Assembly (NCBI RefSeq): GCF_000524195.1
Contig: NW_020170402.1
Coordinates: 896,323 to 960,322, forward strand
Reading direction: 5' to 3'
Length of the DNA stretch: 64,000 nt
DNA from: Echinococcus granulosus
Lineage: Eukaryota; Platyhelminthes; Cestoda; Cyclophyllidea; Taeniidae
Positions 1 to 12,400 of the stretch are shown one piece after another (position 1 is the first letter of the stretch; every line of letters starts with the position of its first letter). The notes below the pieces were generated by a model. That model was not told the origin of the DNA. It searched no databases and was given only the letters and a program-made list of their open reading frames with translations. A program made the position numbers and the translations under genes.

Positions 1-1058
1 ATATTTAGCATAACAAGCTGTTTTAGGGTCGACGATTATTCTCTAATAAATTAACAATAATGACGTAAATATCATTTGTAACAATATGCTTATCTGCTTC
101 AACCACAAACAAAACATTCATAATTTAATGTATTACTTGGCGCATGATTAGCGACGCGTTCAAGGGCCTACAACTGCAGAACGACTGGAAATAATTCCAC
201 CCAACTACTAAGGCTGGCTGAGCGTATGCCAGTGTAGGATGTCAACATGCTTTATTTAGGCTAATAAAATTTTTAAATTTTTTTATAAAACACCCTTTTA
301 TAAAGGCGGCGGTGGCAACAAAGTGCAAAATTTGATATACCACAATTGAAGTAAGCCCACTTATCAGACGACTACTGTCACGCAGGACTGCTGCGTCTAC
401 CAACTCTCCTCCGATGACTAACTTCCAATTGGAAACCATCGAACATATATTGTAATCCTGTTTGTTATTAATGTGTGCAGATTTTGTATTTCCGTTACCT
501 AATTTAGGTGGCAGGGATTTTTTTAACATTAAGAAGTGGGATAATCAAGAAAAAATAAAACTAGAATTTTAACAAAGGTAACATTATTTCAATTTATCGG
601 ATCAATCAAATTAAGAAGCAATAAAGTTTTTGCTAGTCTTTTTCTCAGCAATTAAAGTGGTCAAAAAGCCTTGCCATTCACTGCTAGTAACCTAAATCGG
701 TCACCCGAAACGGTGTTCTTCCGTTACACTGGCGAAAGCCGGTTTGATTGTATAAGGGATGCACTATGCAAAAAATAATTACGGTTAATGCCTCCACGCC
801 TTGTTTCTCAATCTCATCTTTGGTTTTTTTTAAGGATTTGGATATGTTCCCTAATTGATAGTGAACATTTTGAGCCACAGGCTCGTAAAATTATGATTTC
901 TTGTTTAGTTGCCTGTTTGACTATGCAAATACTTAAGTCTTCCAGGGTGCTGGCAGCCCCAATTCTTCCTTTTGCTGGTAAATATGCTCTTCCTTAATAT
1001 CTTGGCTCGCTTTGACATCCTAGAAAGCCCAAATTAAAATTATGTTGTTGGCTACTAG
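1..1058. other. AT-rich intergenic DNA, no gene seen
   Basis: Low-GC sequence with only short, overlapping, unrelated open frames on both strands. I see no splice-consistent exon and no family motif. The last five bases (ACTAG, 1054-1058) are one half of the target duplication of the adjoining TRIM. Confidence 0.6.
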
Positions 1059-1260
1059 TGCAGCGTCCCGGGCCTCCCTGAAGACAAAAGAAGACACAAC
1101 ACTCAGGCAGAATATATAGTCAGCGCAGAGAAGGTGTCTGAGCTATCGGCATGGCTTAAAAGGCCAGCCCATCCAGTGAGGTACAAGGGGGCTAATTCAA
1201 AGTACAAAAGTGGTGCCTCACCAGTGCCGAGGGATAAACTACTATCGTTTTAAATAGCCA
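1059..1260 (-). repeat. 3' LTR of the first TRIM
   Basis: Aligned by eye to 1849-2046 and to the solo LTR at 52115-52313. Shared blocks include the GGGCTGGCCTTTT core and the CTTCAGGGAG segment near the 3' end. Its first bases (TGGCTATTTAAAACGATAG) are about six nucleotides longer than the start of the 5' LTR. Confidence 0.88.
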
Positions 1261-1848
1261 CCCTCCTCTTTTGAGCGTCGTCCCTGGCGCTCCCACAGGT
1301 CAACCTCCCGCGTCAGCCATTACAACGTAGTCGGTGCAGCAAAGAAACACCCACAAGCCGACCGTGCCAGTCACCAAATTAGCGCGCAACTGAGGGGATA
1401 CGTGACCTCAACGTCGCTGATCCCTCCTGGCGAATTGGCTGGGTCTGGAGTTTCGTCCGGTTTAGGGATTTGATTCAGGACGGGGAGTTGCGTCGGCCAT
1501 CATGTGTACCCATAGATGGATGTAGGAACACTGGCCTAAGAGTAGATTTGAGTAAGGAAGTACAAGATTTAAAACAGGTCCATGGGGAACGGTAGGGGAA
1601 ATCTGTAACGAAACTTCCAGATGGTTCACGGCTAGTGTCGCTTCAGTTGTTAGTAGCTTTTCTGCAGAACACGGGACTGGGAGAGATGCCGAAGGTGGAC
1701 GTCAACATCAACCCTTCTATTAGGGGTCATCACCATTCTCCCATTCGTGGCATATGTACTTCTTCTGCTCGACTAAGGCTTATCACGCAGAAGTGGAAAA
1801 TCAGGCTACATGTCCTTTAAAATCGGGTTCGCTTTCCACTGCCACCAA

Positions 1849-2046
1849 TGTAGCGTCCCAAGACTCCCTGAAGACGAAAGAAGACAAAATACTCGGACAG
1901 AATATGTGTATTCAGCTCAGAGAAGGTGTCTGGACTATTGGCATGGCCCAAAAGGCCAGCCCACCCAGGAAGGTACAAGGGGGCTACTTCATAGTACAAA
2001 AGTGGCGCTTCACCAATACAGAAGGATAAACCACTATCGCATTACA
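1849..2046 (-). repeat. 5' LTR of the first TRIM
   Basis: A 198-bp LTR beginning TGTAATGCGATAGTGG and ending GGGACGCTACA on the minus strand, immediately followed by the primer-binding-site candidate. The short open frames in this stretch are not conserved between copies. Confidence 0.88.
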
Positions 2047-2051
2047 ACTAG

Positions 2052-5000
2052 CGTTGATATTTTTAAAAACTGATCTGAAGACAGTTGCACTTTGGGTCGC
2101 CTTAACGTGGCTCTGCAGCTCCAATAAATTTAGGAAATTACCTTAGCTTTTTTACTTAAGCGAAACCATTTGGCATGCGTTTGATGTTGGAAACTCTGTC
2201 AACTTTGAGTCTTATTACTATTCATGCATTGTCCACCGTAAAAGTCGGAAATTGGCAACTACATTCTAGGAAAACTCGTCAAACGAAGTTTCACTGCAAG
2301 TCAGAAAACTTCTAAATGGAAAATAGGCTCCCCTTATGTGACAAAAAATATGTGACTTGAAGAGACTAATGGGATACAAGTGAAAATATAATAAAAAAAT
2401 AACAGGATTTTAAGTCTTTTACATAAAACAGAGCATCTATATTACATCCGAAAATCATGAATTACTTCACAGACTTTAAGTCCGTAAAGACAGCTATATT
2501 CGGAACGAATTCTCCAAAATTTTACAATTAAAGAAGATAGCGAAACACTGCATTGACCTCGGGTCAACGAATTAGGCGAAAACAGTCAATCTGTTGTTAG
2601 GGTTAAGGCATTATTATTTTTCTTCACCTAGGAACCAGTTGGCAATGTTTTTTGTAGCTGTAAATGCTTGGAAACTGACACAAAGGGTGAACGCTTTACT
2701 TAGGAGTAAGAACCCTGCTTTTTCTAAGTGATTTTTGAATCAAATTCGCTAATTTTTTTTCCCAAAAAGGTTAAATAAAATCGAGTTAAATCCGCTTTTG
2801 ATCAGTAATTTTGTTAAACCTTTAATTTGGAAATTGGCAGAAGGCCAAGGTCCTACCTCAGCTTTCAGGGTTCAGCTATGGCCTGGTTCGAAAATGACAA
2901 CAAAAATGTGTAAAACAATATTTCTGATCAAACAAATCTATGTCAATAAGCGCAAATAACTTTTTTTGCTCAGGAAATGTAACAATTCTCTCCCGTTTTA
3001 TAACGAACTGGAATAATTAAAGCAATGAACATTCGGGACCTGTGCTTTTTTCACTTCATGAATGATTTATCAGAGCAGTTGTGAGAATAGAAATGAATTC
3101 TTTGTCTAGATTTGGTGCTAATCTACTTAAATTTTTTTGTGTTTGCGAATAACCTCGTGTTTTATAAGGATGGAGACAATTTTCATCCACAGTTTAAAAA
3201 CAGAGCAATCTAATCCAATCGCATAATGCTTATTATTTACTCGAATGCTCGAAATTTCAACTTCTCAGCCACTTTATTAAGAATAAGTAGTAACGACTTA
3301 AGTTAGGCGCATTCAATGCTACAATGGTCACAAGACTTATTCATAGACTAACTTCTCGAGCGAGCCTAGCCTCCGCAGGTTGCATTTCACTGCTCTTTTG
3401 TGCGTGGGTATTTTAGGTTCTTCTCTCCTACCTTGACTAATTACGGCTTCTAAGAAGATCTGTAGTGCTACAGTAAAACATGACCAGTCAATTCGATTGC
3501 GATCCATTTAAAAGGTGATGCTTTTGTGTGAGTGGGAAGCGTCGTTACCTGCTAAGGAATTCTCCAGCATCAGCAGTACTAGTCGGAGCATCGTTCGTTC
3601 TCTCCACGCAATATGACGATTTCCCTAATTATAAATTCTAAGTTTTGATCTCAGAGAGCAAGATAAATAGCTCTAACCTTTTGATTTCATACTACAGTTT
3701 AGTCTTGGTATGCTATTTGAACGGATTTTCAAATGTTCTCATTTTGTTAGCTTTTAAATTTTTTTCTCTAAGTCTAGACTATTAATCACAGAAAGGGAGT
3801 TGTCGGTAGGTTGATTCCCTTCACTGCGGTTGCAGCAGTTTGAGTCCCTTAAGTGCCGCCAACCTTTTGCTAATATTCAGAAACAATTTATTGGCAAATG
3901 ATAAAGGATTTTGTTTTGAGCCCTTTCCTTTATACACTAGGATTCAGCTTGTCATATTTGGTATTTTTTTGCCGTTTTTTTCATTTTTAAACCAAAAAAG
4001 GAAGTGATTTTAACTTATAGAATATAAGGTAAGAATAAAACTTATTTTGCTTTATTGTGCAAGTTTTATTAAGAAATAAATTGTTTAAGGATTCATTTAA
4101 ATCTTCCTTTCGGTTGACGAGAGGAGTGGACTGAGACCTCGCTTTACAAATTGTGTCCTCTTTAAAGAAAACGCCTTCTGCTTAATGTGATGTAAGCTTA
4201 TTCACCTTTCAGTCAAAGTTTTGGCTAGGAAGAGTAGTTTACATACGTGACTTGCTCAAGAGGAGATTGTGAGACATTAAATATCCACTATGAAACAAAA
4301 GTGTCTTAGGAAAGATGAATAATTAATTAGAGGACACATCATTTACTTAAATGGGTAAAAGTGCAAGCCTATATCTTACTAAAAAACTTTATGAATTTAG
4401 AAGCTGTTTGCAACTCCAGACTAGGATAGAGGTGGAAGGTCTGGTCTTTGCATTTATTCATTTTTATTTATACAAACCAATAAGTACAGTTGGTGTGCCG
4501 TACCCTTGAAGAATGCCTTCGCTAAAGGAGTGTTGCTGGTGACCGATGGATGGTTGGATTGACTGTTTGCCAGAGTTCGAAGTTTCATGCACTTTATATT
4601 TTTTTTTTGATAATCATGTGAAAGAATTACTGATTTTTAACAGTTAGGGTTGATAGTTCCTCAGTGTATTGTTGAGTTGGTGTTATAATACCTATACTAT
4701 TTATTATTTATATAAATTATTGCAAAATTTACATTAATGATTAAAATCGCGATGTCGGTATCTGAATTTATGCGACATGTATTCAATTTATAAAGGGTTC
4801 TTGGATCAAAGTAGAGTTTTTTTTTAATTACTGCTTTTAAAATGGAGTATCATCGTGGTGGTATCATTACACACATCAGTCAGACCCTGTTACCAATGCA
4901 CATTACTTGTCGTGGGTCAGTACAGACACTTTATGAAGCGGCCATAAAATAAAGGAAGTGGCTGTAAGCATGAAGAAGTATGTCATAATGAAGTTATTAG

Positions 5001-8000
5001 GGAACGAAGGATACCTGCTGACAAAGTCAACACACTCAAGTTAGCAATGAAATATTTGAATAGCGCAAATATTACAAGGTCTATCGTTTGTCTGCTAAAG
5101 GCAATCGACCTCACCGTCATGGACAATCAATGCACAAGCAGTTATTCTAGAATGGAGATAGGGTCAATGACAAATCTCTCCTGGCTGTTGCCTTCCTTAG
5201 TATTAGATACTGCAGTGAATAGTGCAATTTTTAATATTCTCTCGTTTCTCTCACCATAGACTCACGAGCCTTAATTTGGATCGAACTTCGCCTGTGGTCA
5301 TCTTTTTTATATTTAGGAGTAAAGCGTGACTCAGAAGGAGCTGTACTAATGTGGGCAAGGTGTCATCTATCAATGTTGTGACGGTAACGTGATTAAGATT
5401 TTGATTAGCCAGGCAGATCACCTTAGAGCACTAAGGTCGGAATTCGTTTTAAGTTTACACACTTTGATTGTAGTTTTTACTTATCCTATATCACTGTTGG
5501 ACAAACTTATTCCAGTCTACGAGTCAGTAGATGTGTGCTGGTTTGAAGTTATCCCATTTGCTAGTAACTCAGAATTATTTTTTTCCCAAAACAAATCATC
5601 TCCAAGTTAAACATATCTGCTAAAATCAAACATTTTTGAGAAGCGGCAGATATTACCCGGGTACGTTTTTTGCATAAATGTTGATTCTTTACCTTACGTA
5701 AATTAACTCAGAACTGTTTTGTTAAGTATTGCATTAAAAGAACGTATTTAGCTAATGGATTTAATAAACTTATTTAAAGGGCTTAGATATCATTATAGTC
5801 TTTAGTATTGCCTTAATGTGACATGAAGAATCACGTATGTTGCTAACACACAGAAGGATCAACAGGGTCTCAACATGGTTCCGATGACCACGCCATAAAG
5901 TGGGGTGTAATTAGTGGAGACCCAAACATCCGTGTAGTTTAGCGTGCAGTTAAACAAAGTACCAAGCTAATGCAATCGCAATAGCTACTGTAAAATACCA
6001 TTCTTCTCGAATTTCTCTCCCAAATTTGTCTTCTTAACGACACTACAGTAATAGTATCATGGTTTTTTTAACTCACATAGATGAGGCTGCTATTATAGTG
6101 CACTTGGGAAAAAGAGCTTTCCTTAAATAACAAAATTCTTGATTAGCATTAGTTATTGCCCTTGAATGCCTACTCATGCTGTCATCCAATCCAATCGCCT
6201 TCATCATACGAAGCGGTCATTCATTGGTCAATTAACTTGTATAAAATTAAGTCTTGTTCTTTTCAGCGTGCAATACTATCAAGTATTACAAAAAATTATG
6301 TAAGTTTTTGAGCACTTTGTTTGTTTTTACACAAATAGCTACCAAGCTAAGTGCCTGCTATAACTAGTCTTTGTGTCGCGCGTGAGTCAATAATGCATTA
6401 AATTGGGTAACTCGAAACGACCAAGGTTAAGACCTTTCTGATGCGCTCTTAACTACCCTGATTTGATGCTTTGTCTTTTATTAATTTAATACAAACTTTC
6501 TACTTTGGTGTAATAGTTATTCTAACCAATTTATTTCTGCGCTATCACAAAAAGCGGTTGGTAGTTGTGTTGAAACTCCAAAATTTGCACAGCTCTATGC
6601 AATCACTGGTACGAGATTAGATCGAACCCTGTAGAACAAGCTCAAAACAGTAGCTAGTGGTGATTTAGGGTCTACGTTGGTGTTTTACTTATTCCACAAG
6701 TCTTTTACTGACGGTTTGTTGCGGAAAAAAAACGAAGTAAATCCATTTACGCAGAAGAAAAAAACCTCTTCTAACTTTTTTGACAGTTTGACTATCAGGT
6801 CTTAGTATCAACATAAAAAGGGAATAATTTTGGTTTTTAGCATTTTATTAAATTAAATTAAACCCTTTTTGAAGTTGATCTCGCTTTGTTTCTTTTTTGT
6901 GCAATCCACTAAGCCTATTGTTTTGTGGATGTGGCTAATGGCGTCATTATAAATCCGCGTCATTTCGGTGAAAATCATAGAAAAAGGTTATTTATTTAAC
7001 CAATTTGTGGGAATTTTAAGCTTGATAATATTCACGACACCACAGATAACTGAACAATAAAAACGGAAACTCAACTAAAATCGCCTCATACTCTTGCTGC
7101 CCTTAAACTTGAATTCTGTAATCGCTCAAGGGTTATTCATGCAATCTTTTAGACCCCCGTAAAGTACTTAATGCCATATTACATGAAGTGTTTGCCTTCC
7201 AGAAGTTAAACATTTTGAACACCTTAAAGAGGTATTTGAGAGAGTGAGCGTGGTCATAAGCAAAACCATTGCCAAGCCCATTTTCATTTTTTAAGTGAAG
7301 CATCACTTACAACACTTTACTGCGCCCTTGATTCGTGACCCAATTGATAATTAACTTTGGCTTGAATATTTAATCGTCCATTCCTCCACCCATTGGTGCC
7401 ATAGGATGCCCGTCTTTTGGGAGGGATGGAGTTGATGTCTTTTAAAAAAATCATTTTTCTCATGTGGTCAACAAGCACCCGCATGATGGGAGAGTGAAAG
7501 ATGATTCACAGTGATCAAATGACCTGAGTAAAAAAGGAAAATAAAATCAAACTCTTATTTATTTTTCTATATTCAGTGAGAATGTAATAAAGCAATAATC
7601 GTTTCTATTCAGCGAAAATTCTGACGACACTTCGGGTGATTTTCAATCAGGATTAGAAAGACGCAGTTAAATTGTTGGTCTCCCTCTAAAGGCAAATAGA
7701 AGTCTTTTTTACTTTATTCATTTAAGTCCCATAAGAACGTGTGGTGGCCACCCCCTCCCTGTGTAAGCCCAAGCAAAACTTTTTATAGACATGCAAAAGG
7801 GCCTTTGGCTTGTTGACGGGAATGACATGGCCAAAACACAAAATTTATTTAACTCCAAGACTGTCAGATACTTTCTATTATTGTTTTTGCATAAAGAGAG
7901 TTTCACGCACTTCTCCATAAATATGACAGCCTTTTGCTTGTCAATATTATAAGCAGTTTCAAGCAGTTCCATATTCTTAGATCGGTTCCGATAGTTTTGT

Positions 8001-8022
8001 CCGTTCTTACTTTTGCCTTTAG
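2052..8022. other. AT-rich intergenic DNA; may hold the missing first exon of the next gene
   Basis: About 6 kb of low-GC sequence with many A/T homopolymers. Open frames at 5047-5259 and 5389-5610 are short, lack splice support and resemble no family I know. The first coding exon (initiator Met) of the candidate secreted precursor at 8023-9437 should lie here, but I could not place it. Confidence 0.5.
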
Positions 8023-9437
8023 GATAAAGCAGGTATGCTTCGTTTTTGCCGCAGCTTTGGTCTTGTACTCTCAAGTTTTGAGTGCTGCTTCACCCGCTGG
8101 AGAAGAACTTGTCTCTCTTCTCGTTTGCAGGTTAGCTAATACCATTAAAACAATTCCTTTTCTACCCATTACTTATTTTGGCCTGGTACTCTAAATTGAT
8201 ACCCCTTAAACGATGTCCATGACTTAGAGTTTGCTTTTTATTTTAGGACGTGTGATGGGATTTTTCCAAGATCAGCCTGTTTGGAATCCCAAGAAATCCG
8301 AAGCACCTGCTTGCAAAAAATTCTTGAAGAGGAGGAATTGTTTTCACGTAAGCTTATCCTTAATGTTGATCATGGATAGGGGTGACTTTCCGAGGGATGT
8401 TGTCAAATAATAGTGGAAGCGCCTTCCGCATGTTAACACACCTGAAATTTGATTGATTGGGATGTCAGCACACTGACTACCAACATTCTTGATCTGTATG
8501 GATTATGAAAACTTAATAAAATTTTTGTCGTATAGCTCAAAAGGAAAAATGTGTTTGGTTTATAGAAATAATTGCTAAGTCAGATATCTTATCAGCACTA
8601 CGGGAAATGTGTCTTTTTCCCTTTTTAATCCACAGTTGAAAGGAGTACAAAACGCTGTAAGGCTATGTTTCATTTTCTTTTCCAAAAATTCTGGACAATT
8701 GCAGTTTACAAGTAGTTTTGTTATGCCTTAAGAAGGAAGAGAAAAGTTTCACTTAGCTTTGAGATAGCTACATTCCTTCGTCTGTAAGAGAAATTAAATA
8801 AGGCAAAAGAAATGTAGCAGCTTGTTTAATGAGTAAATGGGAAATAAAAATTTTGTAAGAGCATAAATTTGTCGTGTAATCCAACTTAGTTTATTGAAGA
8901 CGCTAAAACACCACTTCCAGGCGAAGTTGAAGGACAAAAATATGTATTTTTTTTTATAAAAGTTCATTTTGGGCTCTGTTACGACTATTCCAATCAAATA
9001 TCATCCAGATTTGGCATCAAAGTTTATTTTTTTTTGATATTTCTGGTCGTTTTGTATATTCCTAAGAGTTTCAAAAATGCGTATTCGAATATAATTTTTT
9101 ATGTAAATGTTGCGAAAGTTAATAGTCATTCCAGAGTTAACCCATTTATGAGGTTACCAGAAATTATCTAATTGGGAATACATTCTAAGCGACGATTTTG
9201 CGGACATCGGCCGAAGTTACTATGGTTTACTATGGTTTATGGTTTTCCTCTCTTATGGATGGTGAACTTTTCGCCACACTGCGTTGCTGCATATCCGACA
9301 AATTCTGTCACTACCACAAAGTTTTCCCAACCCTTACAACTTATAATAAATGTCGCCTTTTAGAGATTTCAAAGCGTCGGGGCTTCATTGGCAAACGTGG
9401 TGCTAGATTGCAGAAGAGGCGTGGATTCATTGGCTAA
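8023..9437 (+). CDS. Candidate secreted Cys-rich peptide precursor with two KRRGFIG blocks (partial model)
   Basis: I do not recognise the family. Three phase-compatible exons can be read: 8023-8130, 8247-8347, and 9217-9437 (or from 9190), joined at GT...AG sites. No in-frame ATG lies in the first, so an upstream exon is missing. The first exon has a signal-peptide-like hydrophobic stretch (CFVFAAALVLYSQVLSA). It is followed by cysteines at C-x2-C-x8-C-x8-C across exons one and two. The last exon has CC-x5-C-x14-C and then the tail K-R-R-G-F-I-G, K-R, G-A-R-L-Q, K-R-R-G-F-I-G, stop. Dibasic sites around a Gly-ended peptide are the usual signature of amidated neuropeptides, and a terminal Gly at the stop can also be amidated. 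The two blocks differ at three codons (CGT/AGG, CGG/CGT, GGC/GGA), all synonymous, which argues for protein-level constraint. An insulin-like fold was considered: the first and third cysteines have B-chain C-x11-C spacing, but CC-x5-C does not fit an A chain. Function is inference. Confidence 0.5.
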
Positions 9438-12400
9438 ATCGAAGAGAGGAGTCCCACAAAATCGCAACATTTACACAATTATCCCAACTTTTGCTATTAC
9501 ACTTCTACTTTCTCTCTTCCCTCTCATTTCTTCCTTACCTCTGCTCCCCACCCCATTCTTTTGGCATTGGAACGGTAACATCGTGCAATACCTGGTTTTG
9601 CAGATCGTCTTTAGTTCGAATTTATAAAAAGATAATAATAATGAATACTAAGTAAGACATCTTCCAGCCTCTAACAGCCTTGAGTACTCCCTCCAGCAGC
9701 TGCTTTCCAGAAGGATTGGCAAACTGCGTCAACAAAGATTAGCGGTTCCTTACGCATTTAGAGTAGAGGTTTTAGTGCTAGTTACTAAAGATTGGATGGG
9801 CTTGAGATTATTCATTTATCAGATGAATGGGAAGGAAGGTTCTTCGAAATATCCAAGCCTAATCAAGGCCACGCAAGTTCAAAATTTAGCCTATGACGTC
9901 TGCCGCCTAAAAACAATTTCCTGCTTGTATAAAATAGTTTTTTTCTTTTTTTAGTCGCTCCTTTATTTTGATTTTGTGTATGCGCAGATTTGTTAGTAAA
10001 TTATGTGGCTGAAGATCGCAAAAAGTGCTTTCACTTCTGCAGAGTCAGAGACTTTTATAGGGGTGTAAATTTGTTGCGAAAGTGAGAAAATCAACTCAAA
10101 GAGATGACTGTTTATTGGGTTAACTAAGAGCTAGATGGGTTTTAAGTTATTGCTGAAAACCTTTCAGTGATTTTGACGCATTTTGCTCTAAAAGCATCTG
10201 TGTTTTGCAGTGTTTTTTAATGATCGTACTAAAATTATGCAAATGCAGAAGGTTTATTTGTGATATCTTATCTTCAATAATAAAAAAGAATGACCCTAGG
10301 TCACCATATACAAGAAGGCTTTGCCCCACCAAAAAGAAGGTCTTTGGTGTACTAGGCTCTATATTTTTCTGTCCCACCTTAACCTTCATACCCTTGAAAC
10401 TAGAAGACGAATTGGACTGGGGGCTTGTTTCATTCAGTATCGGATGAACGAAGTGGAGCAGAAATCACAACTGAGCGTGTTCAGGGAGTGTTTCCTCCTC
10501 CTCGGGGTTTGACGACATCCAGCTCGTCATGACATTTGTTTGCCAACCGCTTCTAGCCCAAAAGCACATTTGGTTCCCATAAGAATCTGTAAGCTTTTTT
10601 AATTTCATCCAAAGGTGATTTTTCCAAAAGACTTGTAAAGACATGTAAAGACTTAGGATGCTCACATTAAAATTTGTGACCACCTAGTTTCTTTTACCTC
10701 AACCCTGCAATATCTTGATAATGTGAAGCCGCGACTTCAGTGACAGGATCATGAAGCAGACCACAATTCGATTTCGGCGATTTGTGGCTCTTCTTCAAGT
10801 AGTATTGGAGTGGATGGTGAGCGGATAGCCTTCATGTAAGAACATAGTTTTGGGTGGATTAAACCACTGTACTGAGATTATTTGAAGGGATTTTTTGAAG
10901 CTCTTCCTTGATGCACAGTATTTAAACTTCGAATGATCTAACCAAAAACAATTAGTAAGGAGTTGATGGCTAAAAAATACTCAGTCAGAGACAATATTGG
11001 TCTATTGTTTTCGTCTAATTCTGAATTCTGTGAGTTTATGCAGATCTTATAGTTAAAAGCGCAATTGTAATTCTTAAATCGTTTACGACGTGACCTTTCT
11101 GTTTCCCTCTCTGAGTCGAAACGAGTTCATGCTCCTGACTTAAGTACTTTTTAGCTATGTCTCTAGGGTATTGTACCCCCCTGTATTTAAGTAATTTTTG
11201 ACTGGGATTTTATCTTGGTGTTAAAAGGTCGATGTTTCTTTTTTTCACCTCAGTCTTCATAGCCTTAAATCAAGCAGACAAGTTGGGTCAGGACATCCTT
11301 TATTTGGTAGCGGATAAATAGTAGAGTACAGATGTCACAGCGCATTTCCTCCTCGAAGGCCGATGGTGTTCGATCTGTCTGGAGGTTCACATTTTTGACC
11401 GCCTCTAGCTTGACAGACATGCAAACTAACATGCATTAGGTCAACTTTTTGATCAGTGTATAGTCCTCATCTTTAAAATAGTAGGTGCTTTAAATTTACT
11501 GAGCTTTAAACATTTCATTTCTAAATTTATTTTAAATTTTGGCTTAATATATTTAGTTCATCCCAAGAATTAAATGCTTAGTAGAAAAAAGAGACTACTG
11601 TGTAATGAACTGTTAATTTTCTGTGAAACGGTCTTTTACGAATTTTGCATAATTTAAGGGTGCATACACTTCAAAAANNNNNNNNNNNNNNNNNNNNNNN
11701 NNNNNNNNNNNNNNNNNNNNNNNNNNNNNNNNNNNNNNNNNNNNNNNNNNNNNNNNNNNNNNNNNNNNNNNNNNNNNATCATTTTATGAATATCAGCCAG
11801 AAGACCCAGTTGGATAGGAATAATCAGTTGAGTAAGTATTAGGACGTTAAGCGAATGAATGAATTAAGAGGAAAAGAGCGGAAAAGTTGGCCAATGTGCT
11901 GGTGCGCTGGTGAGAGGGTGGGAGGTGTTTAAATGTGATAATTCTGTGGTAAGAATCTAAATCTTAAAAATCCACTCATTCAGCAGAGCAGAGAGTTTAT
12001 GATAATTTTGCAAATTTCTGCTTCTTGTCCCATCGCAAAAGGTGGTTTTTGCGTGTGAAGCGTAACGTTTCTGTCATTAAACAGGAAGCAGTGATACCGG
12101 AAGCCCTTTCTCCTTTTTTTAAACTCAGCCACGGTACAAAACCATTGAGTAACTACAATTCTATGCTAAAATATAGTATTTTATTATTTATCTGCTTGTT
12201 TAGACTCGTTAGCTGTATTTTCTTCTTGCACTAATGAAAGGTTTCCACTTTACTTATAATATTTGACCTAACTAAAGTTAATAAAGTAGATCTTAAAGCT
12301 TGTCCTTGAAAACCGAGGTTCCTTTTTAGGGGCCTGGAAAGCCACAATTATGAATTGGATCCCATGACACTGTGGCAATGATCAAAACCGCATAGTCTGA

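Larger units (their letters stand above)
1059..2046 (-). mobile_element. Complete TRIM (Ta-TRIM-like non-autonomous LTR element)
   Basis: This 988-bp element is a miniature LTR retrotransposon lying on the minus strand. Its 5' LTR is 1849-2046 and its 3' LTR is 1059-1260. The LTRs are clearly homologous but carry many differences, so the insertion is not recent. The outer termini read TGTAATGCGATAG and GACGCTGCA (TG...CA). The flanks carry a 5-bp target duplication, ACTAG, at 1054-1058 and 2047-2051. A primer-binding-site candidate (TGGTGGCAGTGG on the minus strand, 1836-1847) starts two bases inside the 5' LTR. A purine tract (AAAAGAGGAGGG on the minus strand, 1261-1272) abuts the 3' LTR. 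The roughly 590-bp interior has no meaningful open frame, so replication would need enzymes supplied by another element. Size, structure and host agree with the Ta-TRIM family described from taeniid tapeworms. I infer the family from this architecture, not from a sequence match. Confidence 0.9.

Noticed and set aside
1635..2073. Overlapping open frames inside the first TRIM
   Set aside because: Not maintained in the other TRIM copies; the family is non-coding.
7718..8074. 118-codon minus-strand frame
   Set aside because: Antisense to the candidate precursor's signal-peptide exon, starts at a non-ATG region of low complexity and shows no motif.
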